Shown: piece by piece, positions 1 to 15,461 of the stretch
Layout of the letters: each line of letters starts with the position of its first letter
Numbering within the stretch: position 1 is the first letter of the stretch
Assembly (NCBI RefSeq): GCF_020382885.2
Contig: NC_058496.1
Coordinates: forward strand, 284,501-348,500
DNA from: Scatophagus argus
Taxonomy: Eukaryota; Chordata; Actinopteri; Scatophagidae
Length of the DNA stretch: 64,000 bases
Direction: 5' to 3'
The notes under the pieces: generated by a model
Database searches by the model: none
What the model saw: the letters and a program-made list of their open reading frames with translations, nothing else
What the model was told of the DNA's origin: nothing
Position numbers and translations under genes: made by a program

Positions 1-35
1 TCTCTTAATTCAATTTTATTTAAAGTGCCAATTCA

Positions 36-1051
<1,016 letters not shown>

Positions 1052-1311
1052 TCACACAAACTCAAACGTTAAATCTCGGCTCAGTTTAGGATGACATTCA
1101 GGACTTCTGGTGCGACACAAACATGTTTCCTGTTAGCTAACGCTGACGTTAGCCTGTCAAGAGTGAAACACAAAACCTCCTTGTGACGTTTAATTGGCAG
1201 TGACAAAGTTAGAAGGACCGCCAGCTCACGTCTTCTTTAGAACCAAACCTTCTGCTCGTTTCACTTTCATGTTTTCATCAGCACACAGAAACAAACCGAT
1301 TTAAGAAGCCG

Positions 1312-1317
1312 TTTATT
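1312..1317 (-). terminator. Probable poly(A) signal of entr1
   Basis: AATAAA on the minus strand, about 275 bases after the entr1 stop codon. It is the first canonical hexamer met downstream. The cleavage site itself is not visible. Confidence 0.5.
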
Positions 1318-1591
1318 ATGAAACACTTCAGACTTCAGAAGAGATGACGTGTTTCCTGCTCACCAACCTCGCATTTAATGACACCGTAAATAAAAACAAG
1401 CTCATCATCAGTCTGAGATGTGATGTCATCACAGGGTCACAGCTACCCTTTCAAAATAAAACACCTGTGAAGAAAACGACGGCCGGACTGTGACCTGCTG
1501 ACATAACGCTGGTCCTTTCGGGGCTGTTTCCATGACAACAGTGTCCTCCTGTCCACAGGAGGTCCAAAGCATTCTGGTGGTCCAGTGGAGT

Positions 1592-4500
1592 TCAGGAGTC
1601 CGAGCTGAGGTTGGAAATCTTGTCGATGTACTGCAGCAGCTGAGAGACCAAACGGAGAGTCTCTGCTTCCCCCAGCAGCTGACTGGAGACAGACAGACAG
1701 GCAGGCAGACAGACAGGTTACACTTTAGCACACTAACACTGTAACACTAACACACACACACACACACACTGACCGGATGGAGGACTGGGCGTGGCTTGCT
1801 GTCTTGTTCAGGTACTCAGACGCCACCTGAGCATTTTGTCTCATGGTCACGACGAGCTCAGACTCTGCAGCCTTCAGGCTGTCGTTCTCCGACCGCAGAG
1901 AGTCGATTTCCACCTGAGACACACGCAGATACACACACACCTGACACGCAGGTAAACCACATGTACACACACCGTTTGTGGATGTTTGGGCTTCACTGGG
2001 ATTCAACATGGTGCTGAAACTATTTTGACTTTCCAGTTTCTCTGTTGTTTTTCAAAATGTCAAACTGAATCGGATTTTTCAGGTCTTCTGTCCGCTGAGA
2101 CGGATTTAATGTCTGACTGTCTGTCTGTGTGAGCTCATCAGTTTAAATAAAGTTTAATCAAAGTGTCACTCTGACCTGCAGCTGCTGCAGCTCCACCTTC
2201 AGTTTGGAAACGCAGTTCTCTGCTTTCACCGCTCGCCTCTGTGAGACAGACAGGTGACAGACAGACAGACAGGTAGGCAGACAGACAGACAGAGCGGTGA
2301 CAAACAGGCAGGCAGGCAGACAGACAGACAGGCAGATGGGCAGACAGGCAGACAGAGCGGTGACAAACAGGCAGGCAGGCAGACAGACAGGCAGATGGGC
2401 AGACAGACAGACAGGCAGGCAGACAGACAGACAGAGCGGTGACAAACAGGCAGGCAGGCAGACAGACAGACAGGCAGACAGACAGACAGGCAGATGGGCA
2501 GACAGACAGGTAGGCAGACAGACAGACAGACAGGCAGGCAGACAGACAGACAGACAAGCAGGCAGACAGACAGAGTGGTGACAAACAGACAGGCAGACAG
2601 GCAGATGGGCAGACAGACAGGTAGGCAGGCAGGCAGACAGACAGACAGGCAGACAGACAGACAGAGTGGTGACAAAAAGGCAGGCAGACAGGCAGGCAGA
2701 CAGACGGGCAGACAGACAGACAGATGGGCAGACAGGCAGGCAGACAGACGGGCAGACAGACAGAGAGATGGGCAGACAGGCAGGCAGACAGACAGACAGG
2801 TAGGCAGACAGACAGACAGAGTGGTGACAAACAGGCAGGCAGACAGACGGGCAGACAGACAGACAGATGGGCAGACAGGCAGACAGGCAGGCAGACAGAC
2901 AGAGGGATGGGCAGACAGACAGACAAACGGGCAGGCAGGCAGACAAGCAGGCAGACAGACAGGCAGGCAGACAGACAGGTTGTTGAAGAGACCTCAGTGT
3001 TGTTTAGATCAAACTCCACAAGTCAATCATCAGTCTGTCAGTAAAACTGCAGTATTTATACTTCATTTGTGTCACACTGTGCGTTGCTGGGCTGATTTAC
3101 TCGAGAAGAAGAAGATTTCCTTTTTGTAAACACGTTTGGTTGCTGATTCTGAATCAGCTCCTTCTTTTCTTTCTAAATCTTCCAGTTTTCTTAAAGAAGG
3201 TTGACCTCAAAGACATCAAATCAAACGTCCCCGCCCGCCCCAAGCCGACCGCTTCCTGTGGACCCTGAACCTCCGCCCATCACGCACCGTCATCAGGTGG
3301 AGGTTCTGCTCCACAGAGTGGACCATGCTCTCCAGGTCCTGAGCCTCCTTCTCCTCCTGCCGCCTCCTCTGGAACAGCTCCTCGGACAGCTCCAGCACCC
3401 TGACAGGGACACAGAGGCATGATGGGTAAACGCTCTGATTGCTGCGGTTGGTGCTGGCACATGGTGGTGATGGTGCTGACCTGCGCTCACTGGCCTCTGA
3501 TCTCCTCTGCAGCTCCCTGATGGTTCTCCTCAGGGACACGTTCTCCTCCTTCAGCTGTAACACACACACATCAGCTGACAGTGTGGATTGTTTTGTGACT
3601 TCAAATAAATCTGTGTGAAACGACCCCGTCGAGTGTGTGTGTCACCTGTTGTATCTGACTCCTCCCGCTCCTCCTCCTGCAGGAGGTGACCGGCTCAGCT
3701 ATGGAGGTCTCATCATCTCCTTCATAGTTCTCTCCTCCTGCTCCTGCTCCTCCTCCTCCTCTCTGGACTTCAGGTTTGGAGGAGAACCTGAGTCATCGCA
3801 GAGCAGCTCAGAGTTCAGTTCAGGAGTCCAATAAGTGAAGGTCCACCAAGGACACATTCAGTCTACTGCTACATTAAGCTCCAGCTCTGACCAATCACTG
3901 AGCAGCACACAGGACTCACCTGGTCTGCTCCTCGTCCTCCTCCTCTGTGCAGACGGACGAGGTGCTGTCTACACCTGACTGGAAACTCTGACCCCAGTCG
4001 TCGTCCTCCTCCTGCTCCTGATTGGACAGACAGTTTGCTACATGTGTCTCCATATTTACTGTCCAACAAACTGTGATGTCAGTGATGATGTCACTCTACC
4101 TGTGGTGCCTCAGAGAAGAAACTGACTGCAGGGTCAAAGGTCACAGTCCCAACATCAAACGACCTTTGAGAGCTGCTGGACTATAGACGGACAGTAAATG
4201 TATTTCTACTTGTTCTTCCTTTGCTAAACACTGTGTAGTTGTAGTACTGGTACCTTGCTATGTGTGTGTTCCTGGTCCAGATCTTGGTCCAGGTCTGGAT
4301 CCTGGTTCTTCCAGCGTAGAAATTCTCTGAAGGAGAAGGGATTCAGCTCCTCAGCCTCCACCTCCTCATCTGCTGAGGGACAAAGTCCAGGATGTGGACA
4401 GAAGGAAGGTGTTCAGACAGCAGGTGGCAGCGTTCCATCCCAGAACGAGCTCAAACAAACAACACACAGCTTCAACAAACAGAAGATGCTTTCAGAGACG

Positions 4501-4982
4501 TGAACAGACGTCTTCAGGAGCCGTCAGCTGTTAACCTGACGTGTCCATTAAACTGGACCTGTGAAACACACACAGTTCAGCAGTGTGACCTGCACCTGGA
4601 CCTTCACGCTGCTGCCATCGTTTTTACTTAAAGCTGCTCTTCCATGGAGGCAGCTGTAAACAGGCTGTAAACAGGCTGTAAACAAGCTGCTAACAAGCTG
4701 CTCAGCGGGTTGGATGGAAACTGGACACTTTCTGAGGTACAGAAAATGACACGATGAGGGCTGACAGTGAACCTCAGCCGTAAAGTTGTGTCTGGACAGA
4801 CAAATACTGAGCTGAAATTACATGAAATATTCACTTCATAAAGCTCGTTAATATATTTTGAGCTTGTGAGATGATTAATCACACACACACACACACACTG
4901 CAGACTGCTGGCGTCCGAGCTGCAGGATCAACTCACCGTCTGTGATGATCAGAGTTTTAGCAGAACTCCTCTGTGTGGACAT
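1592..4982 (-). CDS. entr1: Endosome-associated trafficking regulator 1 (SDCCAG3 family)
   Basis: Ten coding exons join in phase: 4982-4937, 4369-4254, 4180-4100, 4017-3920, 3787-3691, 3554-3481, 3399-3288, 2238-2176, 1913-1774 and 1682-1592, giving 305 aa. The start is the first ATG of an exon beginning MSTQRSSAK. Residues 25-37 are NPFSFREFLRWKN, the conserved family box. An acidic, low-complexity middle follows, then a charged coiled coil from about residue 147, and a C-terminal IRQLLGEAETLRLVSQLLQ segment ending DKISNLSSDS, which is the family signature. The known family acts on endosomal cargo recycling and cilium and cytokinesis control, through its coiled coil. The protein is shorter than my memory of human ENTR1 (about 435 aa), mainly in the N-terminal half, so an upstream or alternative exon could be missing. 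Exon 7 and exon 8 are separated by a large minisatellite. The gene is divergent from chek2. Confidence 0.87.
2244..2985. repeat. Intronic GACA/GGCA minisatellite in entr1
   Basis: About 740 bp made of the tetranucleotides GACA and GGCA, mixed as CAGACAGACAGGCA. A marker phrase, GTGACAAACAGGCAGG or close variants, recurs near 2297, 2357, 2440, 2578, 2670 and 2825, so the array has a higher-order repeat 60-150 bp long. It occupies most of the intron between entr1 exons at 3288 and 2238. Open frames of Cys/Leu/Ser/Val composition cross it and are by-products. Confidence 0.92.
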
Positions 4983-5308
4983 GACGACAGACAGGTGCTT
5001 CAGTCCCTCTGTCAGTATTGGTCTTCAGCCACCAGTCAGTTACGCATCATCGTGTCCCTCTAGCTGGACAAAATCAGACCCGGAAACACAACAGAGAGCT
5101 TCGAACTCACGTGGCCAATCTTCTAACTTCTCATTGGCTGGAACCATCACATGACCCAAGTAAGAAACCGGAGGACAAGGAAATTCGTTTCCTGCACGTT
5201 CCCGGTCAAAAAAAGTGCCACACACGTCCCGTTTCGGTGCAGCGGCCCGGTGTGTTTACCTGCAGAGACCAGGAGGAGAGTCCGGCTGCAGCGGCGGACA
5301 GAGTCTGC
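4983..5308. promoter_or_regulatory. Probable bidirectional promoter of entr1 and chek2
   Basis: Only 885 bp separate the two start codons. The block holds a CACGTGG E-box followed directly by CCAAT (about 5108-5119), an inverted CCAAT (ATTGG, about 5132-5136) and a TCACATGACC E-box-like site (about 5147-5156). A GC-rich stretch then ends in CTGCTCCG followed by GTGAGT at 5309, a good donor for a non-coding first chek2 exon. A possible acceptor is the CAG at about 5814-5816, before the chek2 ATG. The element assignments are inferred from motifs only. Confidence 0.5.
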
Positions 5309-5867
5309 TCCGGTGAGTCCCCCAGCCCGGCTCAGCTGGCCATGAAATGAAGCAGGAGCCAAATGACCGACCGGGTCTTCTGATTGTGACATTAAATTCA
5401 GTTTTTGTTTGGGTTTCTTCACCCGGCTGTGACTGAGAGGTGGTGGGAGGATTTCGTTAAATGGAAGGGTGCTAGACTGGTTCTGGTCCAAGATCAGACT
5501 TGCAGCTGCTGTACCGACAGGTCGGAGCAAGAGCACCTCAATCTACACCGAACTCCTTTTAAAAAATATGTATTTTAACGTCACGTCCTCTTCCTGCGAC
5601 GAGTCACACCATGACTGAAGACAGGTTGAGACTTATGTGGTCCTACAGGAAAACTTGTTCGTTTGTTCATGTTGAAGAGTAGCTCATAAGATCTTTGATG
5701 TAAGTCTCATTATTCTTTTCTGTGATGGTAAATGTGAGTAGATAGACAAAATGATTTTAAATTGTAAGGTTTGTAAATGCAGTTTGGTGCTCTCTGGATG
5801 TCAGCCAACTGGTGCAGTACAATCAAATCTGGTCTGTTTGATTTTGTCCAATCTGCAATACTGGAGA

Positions 5868-9371
<3,504 letters not shown>

Positions 9372-9441
9372 AGGACCAATCATATTCTGAGTTGTTCCTC
9401 GGGTCATGTGACTCAGCTGGCTGTTCACTACTGACACTGTA

Positions 9442-9469
9442 AATAAAGTTTAGAATGTTTTCTAATAAA
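9442..9469 (+). terminator. Two poly(A) signals of chek2
   Basis: AATAAA occurs at 9442-9447 and 9464-9469, 70-95 bases after the chek2 stop codon, which fits a short 3' UTR. The opposing gene, gstt1, has AATAAA on the other strand at 9578-9583 and 9609-9614. The two genes therefore end tail-to-tail with little or no spacer. Confidence 0.7.
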
Positions 9470-9947
9470 GTCTTCTGTTTTTCAATGTTTGTCTCCGTCT
9501 GCTTTGATTTTCTTCAGAGTTTTAAAATTTAATGTAAAGAACTGACAGACTCGAATGTGAAAATAAAATCTCCAAACTTTATTTCTCTTCTTCATTACAA
9601 AAACAATTTTTATTGTGCTTTGTAAGTGCTTTAAAGTCTTCAGAAAAGAGAGTGACAAAACAATGCAGATCTGAGACCAGCTGGTGCTCATTAGAAACTG
9701 GCCTGACTCATTCTGACTGAGAACATATCACGTTAATTAGAAAATCTTTCAGTCTCAGAATTGAAACAAATCAATCAGATCAATCGGTGATTCAAAATGT
9801 CTGCTGACGTTTGTGAATCTGATTAAGTTTTCGCATGAACAATCACCTGTCATCACCGTCCTCATTACATCGTGTCTGGGGACTGATGATGATGATTGGC
9901 TGCCTCTGTGTGACATCGCTCTGGTGGGCCGTCCTTCTGTGGTGATG

Positions 9948-10796
9948 TCACAGCTTGGCATTGCGTCGGTCTCTGAGGCCGTACAGGACAGCGTGAGCTC
10001 GGTCGAACGACTCGCCCACAGCCGACTGAACTCTGCTCCTCCAACGCTGCAGCTGGGGACGCTGCTGCAGGACGTCTCGGCCTCCACCCAAAGGCTGCAG
10101 GGAGACAGACTGAGCATGCTCAGAACCATCAACCGGTCCCACCATGTGGAGGTCAGAGCAGGAGTGTCAGGGTGTGTAGCAGCAGTAACTAGCTGATCAA
10201 CCAGTCAGAGCTACTGACCTGCATGAGCTCGCAAATGGCGAGCAGGTCCGCCACAGTGATGTCATCACCACAGAGGAAAGGCTGCCTGCCCAGAAACATG
10301 GACTCCAGTTTGTCCAGAGTGTCATCGAGCTGAGAGAGAGCACGAATCAAACGTCCCTCGTCCACCTTTGAGCCAGTCTGAGCCGGGACGAGCACCTGAG
10401 GCAGACAGGTGGAGACAGAATTCCTTGTGATAACTTTGAGCTGTAGACCTTCAGCGTGTGTGTCTGCGTGTGTGTGTCTGTACCTCCAGTATGAAGACTT
10501 TAGCAGCGTGTGGTCGTGTGTTGCTGTGATGCCAGGCCGTGTATTCATCCACTCTGGCTCGTCTCTCTGGTTGCCGTGGATACCAGTGCTCTGGGATGTT
10601 GTACTTGGTGACCAAGTACTTCAGGATGGCATCACTATTACACACATACACACACGTCTCATTATTTCACAGACATGGCGGACCTTTCCTTTAAGGCCAC
10701 CTACATAAAGAGGAATCCTCTGAGGTGGCGATGACACATTTACAAAACAGAATTAGCCATCAGGAGTTGGTTCACATCTTCACAGAACTCACACTG

Positions 10797-10850
<54 letters not shown>

Positions 10851-11620
10851 TACCTCTCTCTGAGGATGAAGCCGTCGTCCACCATAACAGGAACTTTCTG
10901 CATGGGGTTCAGCTTTGTGAACTGTGGGGTCCTGTTCTCTCCTGCACAGACACGACACAGACAGAAAAGGTCCAGCCTGTTGGTCGGCACACACACCTGA
11001 CTAACAAACGCGTTAGTGGGAGAACCAGGAGGAGCAACTCAGCACCTCCACATCACAACCACGTCCCGGTAAGACGCTGCTGTTGGAGCGTTTTATAACT
11101 TCATCCAGCTTCGTTATCTTCAACGTGAAAACCCGAACTGAACTGACACATACTACTTGTGTGTTTGGATATACGCCGGATGTATGATGTAGGAAACGTA
11201 AACCAGTCACGTTAAAGCAGGTTTGATAGTGACGATAAGAGCTTATCTGGGTCAAAGTTCACAGCGACGAACGAAGCTACTCAAAGTAGGAGAACTCGGA
11301 CCTTTTACTACTGACTGACTGTTCACTGACCACAGCAATGGCTGGTTAGGTAGTGCAATAGTTATCTAGATCTTAGTTATCTAACCCTTCAAGAATTTCC
11401 CTTCAGGGATAAATAAAGGAATTCTGATTCTGAGTCTGACAGCTAGTTACCTGCTACGTTGGTTAGCCTGTGAGCGAGTTAAAGCTAGCTGCTGACCTTT
11501 TCTCAGAGCCACGGTGCGGACTGTGTGCGGGATCTTGTTGCAGCCGAGCAAGATGTGCACCGCCCGGCAGGGCTGCGACAGAAGGTCCAAATACACCTCC
11601 ACCAACCGGGCTGTTGCCAT
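9948..11620 (-). CDS. gstt1: Glutathione S-transferase theta
   Basis: Five exons join in phase: 11620-11497, 10941-10854, 10634-10484, 10395-10219 and 10094-9948, giving 228 aa. The ATG opens MATARLVEVYLDLLSQPCRAV; the serine at residue 15 in LDLLSQPCR is the theta-class catalytic serine that activates glutathione. The thioredoxin-like half continues with KLNPMQKVPVMVDDGF, which carries the cis-proline VP, and the ESDAI glutathione-contact motif. The helical C-terminal half includes WYPRQPERRARVDEY and GDDITVADLLAICELMQ, the usual N-capping box region. The cytosolic enzyme family conjugates glutathione to small electrophiles and halogenated compounds. Length and exon number are normal. The exon 2 donor is directly followed by (CA)n on the coding strand. 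Whether it is the gstt1a or gstt1b copy cannot be told here. Confidence 0.93.
10805..10846. repeat. (GT)n microsatellite at a gstt1 splice donor
   Basis: About 21 GT units on the plus strand. On the gstt1 coding strand this is (AC)n, starting a few bases after the donor of the exon ending at 10854. Confidence 0.95.
11388..11437 (+). repeat. LINE/SINE 3' tail fragment
   Basis: The words AATTTCCCTTCAGGGATAAA, TAAAGGAATTCTGATTCTG and a short GATTCTG repeat form the 3' end typical of teleost L2-type retroposons. It lies in gstt1 intron 1. A near-identical tail is at about 27198-27248. Confidence 0.6.
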
Positions 11621-12047
11621 GAGCACTGAAGTCGTTAGTAACGGGTAAAAACAGTATACAACAGAATGGAGAAAACGCTTCCGTCAGTCCGCTGCCCGTT
11701 GACGCTCCAGCGGCTCCGCTGCGCCCCTGCTGGCCGTTCTGCACAGTGCAGCAGCCGGCCGCCTCCTTCATGTCCTCTGCGGCCAACACGCAGAGGACGG
11801 ATTTAGTAGTTCATGGAAGCCTGTTTTCGTCAAAAGAGATTTTGGAAGGTTTCTGGAAATAATCCTGGGTGAGCAGATGTGACTTTGAGCTGTTTAGTTT
11901 GGTTCTGCTGCGGGCGTCCAACCTGCTGTACTCACACACACTGAGGACCAAACAGGATTACGCAGGCGCTCAGTTACGAGTTCCTGTTGTACTCAGGAGT
12001 TTGTGTTCCATTGTGGTGACAATTTTAGCCGAGAAAAAAAAAATTAA

Positions 12048-12120
12048 CGAGCCAGCCAGGAGTCGAACCTAGAATCTTCTGATCCGTAGTCAGACGCGTT
12101 ATCCATTGCGCCACTGGCCC
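12048..12120 (-). tRNA. tRNA-Arg (ACG)
   Basis: Seventy-three bases on the minus strand begin GGGCCAGTGGCGCAATGGAT and end in GGCTGGCTCG. The acceptor stem pairs GGGCCAG with CTGGCTC in the usual cloverleaf. The A box is TGGCGCAATGG, the anticodon loop is CTACGGA around ACG, and the B box is GGTTCGACTCC. A run of T bases follows on the minus strand (positions about 12034-12042), matching a Pol III terminator. No intron is present. Confidence 0.95.
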
Positions 12121-12309
12121 GCTGCACATTGGAGAGGGTGACGTTCGATATAAAGGAAGAGACTGCAGCATACGAACACAACATGGATGTCGCGTCTGTC
12201 TTCTATCTATCTTCCTCACATTTGATTTGATTCACAACAAACATGTCCGACAAATTAAGACAGCTTGTTAACCACACAAACATCAACCTCATATCTCTTT
12301 GTATGTCAG

Positions 12310-12381
12310 TCCCTGGTGGTCTAGTGGTTAGGATTCGGCGCTCTCACCGCCGCGGCCCGGGTTCGATTCCCGGTCAGGGAA
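12310..12381 (+). tRNA. tRNA-Glu (CTC)
   Basis: Seventy-two bases begin TCCCTGGTGGTCTAGTGGTT and end with TTCCCGGTCAGGGA plus a discriminator A. The acceptor arm pairs TCCCTGG with TCAGGGA, with the family's usual wobble. The A box is TGGTCTAGTGG, the anticodon loop CTCTCAC carries CTC, and the B box is GGTTCGATTCC. It is head-to-head with the Arg gene, 189 bases away. Confidence 0.96.
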
Positions 12382-13613
12382 TTCTCTATTATGTGTCGCC
12401 AAGTTCCTTTCTGCAAGCGGTTGTGGACTGTAAAACCTGACACCGTCTTTAATTATGTCAGTGCTGTAGACATCCCTCAGTGCTGCCCCAGTCCTGCAGC
12501 CTGTCCCACAGCCTGCCGACAGAGGACTGTTGAATATCGTTATGCAAATGTGTAAACTTAAGTAAAGAAGGTAAATATTGTGGCTTCGTTTGTCAACATG
12601 AACGTGTCTTCAAAGGCTGAAGTCCCAGACGAGGAGGTGGCAGCAGATGGCGGCTGAGGGAAAACAAGGCAAGCACAGTAGCTGGCAAACGTGTGCAAAC
12701 ATTTTCCACTTCAGGAAGGGAACTCTGAGACGGTAACGGGCTCACTCGCTCCGTGAACGCCGAAGTGACAAGTTCGTGAACTTGTAGAGTCTCCAGATCA
12801 CCTCGGAGGTTCAGAGGATGAGGACAGCAGCAACAGGTGTCCTCGGACCGCTGCTCCCACATCCAAGAACCCCACCAGATGCTCGGTGCACAGGAGGAAG
12901 ACGAGGAAGGAGGGGGATGGGGAGCTCCTGTCCCAGGCTCAGGGGAGCACACGCCTGGTGATCCTGGATCCTGGCAGGCCGCCTTCAGGGGGGTTCGTCT
13001 GCGGCTGTCTGAGGGGAGGAGGAGGAGACGTGGTCGGTTTAAAACTGTGTCAGAAATCAGTTCCTCCCTCCACCAAATACTAAATGAAAAGAAAATAAAC
13101 ACCTTCATCCCCTCTGATTGTTCAACATCCTCCAGAAATCATCAGTTTGAATACATCAGGATAAAAAGTTCAGAATTTCATAAATAAATGTGAGCAGTTG
13201 GGTCTGGTGACAAATTCTGCATGAAGTACACAAGAGGGAAAACTACAAAACAAAACAGGAAACAAACTGACTCCAAATGTGACACAAAGCTTCAAACAAA
13301 AACGAACCAAAAGAACTCTAGGTCTCTGCTGGTCTCTCCTAGTTTCCACTGGTCTGCACTGACCTCTGCTGGTCTCCCCTGGTCTCTGCTGGTCTCTGCT
13401 GGTCTCCGCTGGTCTCTGCTGGTCTCCCCTGTCCCCAGTTTTTCTTTGTTTTTTTCCTTTCAGGCTGCTCTCCAGCCTCCACGGGGTGGTGCTACTCCTT
13501 CCTCCTCCTGTACCCTGTACACCTGTGAGGTTCCTGGACGTGGAGGTGGAGGAGGTGGATCCTAGCTGCTGCTGGACTCAGTTTGTGTGAGATATGCTGG
13601 ACAAAGACATCTC
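12382..13613. other. Intergenic spacer between tRNA-Glu and the Ly6 gene region
   Basis: No gene is supported. An open minus frame at 12593-13108 is Pro/Ser-rich with no motif. At about 13318-13432 there is a short array of a 10 bp word, GGTCTCTGCT, with variants such as GGTCTCCCCT, repeated about eleven times. Confidence 0.6.
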
Positions 13614-14186
13614 TCAACCTCTAAGGTGGGCCAGAGACTCGCACACGCGTGTAGACATTAAGTTGTTCTTCAGCCTCCTCTTCCTCAGGGCCTTCAAATA
13701 GAGGCAGAGTCCAGGATCAGTAGAGTGCACAGATGCTGGAAGGAAGCCACATGTGAAGCTCTGAGCTGAGGACCTCCTCTTCAGCTCCTGCTCCACATTA
13801 ACGGAGGCTGGAGCAGGAGGAGGAGCTCTCTTCTTCCTCACGTCGTGTTGCAGGTTTTGTCTGTACCCAACAGGGTCCTGAGTCGTTTTGACCCTCTGAG
13901 GCTGCTGTAGCCGCTTGCTGTCGGCAGACTGAGCACACGTGTCCGAGCACGTGTCTGTCCATCTGCAGGTGGACAGCAGGACGGAAAGAGTCAGACGAGA
14001 GACACATTTAGCTCTCAGCTGCCTCAATAAACTCGCCTTCAGAAGACAAGAAACCAGAAGCCAAAGGACCAGTTTAACGGAGTCCGGAACAGCAGAACGA
14101 GAACAGGACGCACCACCAGCTCTGTAGTGTCGTTGAACCTGGGTCCAGCTTGAGCCCAGCTGGTCCTCCTGTCCTCCCTGAGCCAT
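13614..14186 (-). other. Unrecognised 190-codon open frame
   Basis: A genuine ATG (14186) opens 190 codons without interruption. The product has a Leu/Val-rich stretch, KLVLWLLVSCLLKASLLRQL, near residues 38-57, and a basic Arg/Lys-rich second half. It matches no family I know. It lies upstream of, and opposite to, the Ly6 gene. Codon use looks unremarkable and no splice or promoter evidence singles it out, so it may be chance. Confidence 0.2.
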
Positions 14187-14493
14187 CAGCTGACCCCCTT
14201 CTCTTCAGCTCAGCTTTATGTGGTTTGACAAAGCCACACGACAAAGATTTGAAGTAAGAAGGTTTTCATTGCGTTGCAGATCCTGAAAGATCGTCTGTTC
14301 TCTGTCCTGTTCGTGACTCTGAGTCCCACACGGAGACTCAACCTCATAAACGCATTCAGAAAACAAAGCTTCTGTGGTGAAAGAGCGAACGACCCCAGAG
14401 TCGTGTCTGCAGGCTCCACCAATCGGGTGGTGGCTGAGTTCGGGCTGAGGACGGAGAGCCGGCGAGTGCTTAGTGTCCACTGCGTCTCCCATT

Positions 14494-15461
14494 ATGCTGT
14501 CCTCTCGGCTGCTCCTCTGCTGTCTCACTGTTCTGTCTCTCATCTGTCTGCAAGGTAAGACAGGTACATTTACCTGCTCGATTCACCTTTAAAATGACTG
14601 GTGTTATGTACGACATGTTAGACGTGAACAGATTTAGTTTCTAAAAGAACACTTTGCACGTGGACCAGCCAGCTGATTGATTTGTGTGCTTTCATTTCAT
14701 CTTGTTGGAAATGATCTTCATGTTGTGATGTTGGACAGCTGAGGGACGTAATGCAGGACATCAGTCATGATGCTGCTCAGACGCGTCGGGTCACACGCCG
14801 CCTGCAGCTCCGTGTGTGTTCATGAGTGACCTGCAGCTGTTCTCACTCTAAATGTTAATGTGATTCAGTGTCCGACCTTTATGGGCTCTGTGCACTCCGT
14901 CAGGAGCTCCAACCTCTGGCTCTGTGTGTGTGTGTGTGTGTGTGTGTGTCAGGAGGCTGTCTCCAGTGTTTTGGCTGTAATGTAGGTGGAGGGCATGGCC
15001 GGGGGCGGGGCTACGTGGAGCTGGGCTGCAGCCAACCAGAAGTCATCAACTGCAGTCGAACAGACAGAGGATACAAACTGCGATCCTGCATCACTACGTA
15101 CAGCAGTCAGTGTCTCTCTGCCTGTCTGCCTGCCTGCCTGTCTGTCTCTCTGTTTGTCTGTCTCTCTGTCCACAGAGGTTCAGTGATCTTTGTGATTTGT
15201 TCAAAGGTTCGTTGTGTGAATTCATTAACCTATCAGGACCACCTGTCCCCTCTCTGTGTAGGGTCTCTGGACCTGGTCTTGTCCCGGGGTTGTGCCACGT
15301 CTCGTCACTGTCAGCAGACGGAGCTTCCTGGAGTCTCGCTCACTTGCTGTGATCGGTCGCTGTGTAATGGCGGGCGGCGGGGGGCGGGGTCGGTCACTGT
15401 TGTCTTCTTCAGCTTCATCAGCAGCTGCTGGTTTTCTCTGCCAGGACTCACTGCACACTGA
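14494..15461 (+). CDS. Ly6/uPAR-type three-finger protein, probably GPI-anchored
   Basis: Three exons join in phase: 14494-14554, 14953-15105 and 15262-15461, giving 137 aa. Exon 1 encodes a signal peptide, MLSSRLLLCCLTVLSLICLQ. Exon 2 starts the LU domain with CLQCFGC and holds further cysteines in ELGCSQ, INCSR and RSCITTY. Exon 3 gives SRGCATSRHC and the hallmark LTCCDRSLCN that ends the fold. A hydrophobic tail (VTVVFFSFISSCWFSLPGL) fits a GPI-attachment signal. The three-exon signal/finger/finger plus anchor layout is the classical Ly6 design. Family members sit on the outer cell surface and bind receptors or complement; the ligand here cannot be told, nor which named Ly6 member this is. 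The exon 2 acceptor is preceded by a (TG)n tract. The exon 2 donor (A/GTCAGT at 15106) was chosen because it keeps phase. Confidence 0.85.

Noticed and set aside
2138-3129. Open frames of Cys/Leu/Ser or Arg/Gln/Thr composition on both strands
   Set aside because: By-products of the GACA/GGCA array; only the 63-base entr1 exon at 2176-2238 is real.
12593-13108. A 171-codon minus frame
   Set aside because: Pro/Ser-rich with no motif, and no sign of splicing.
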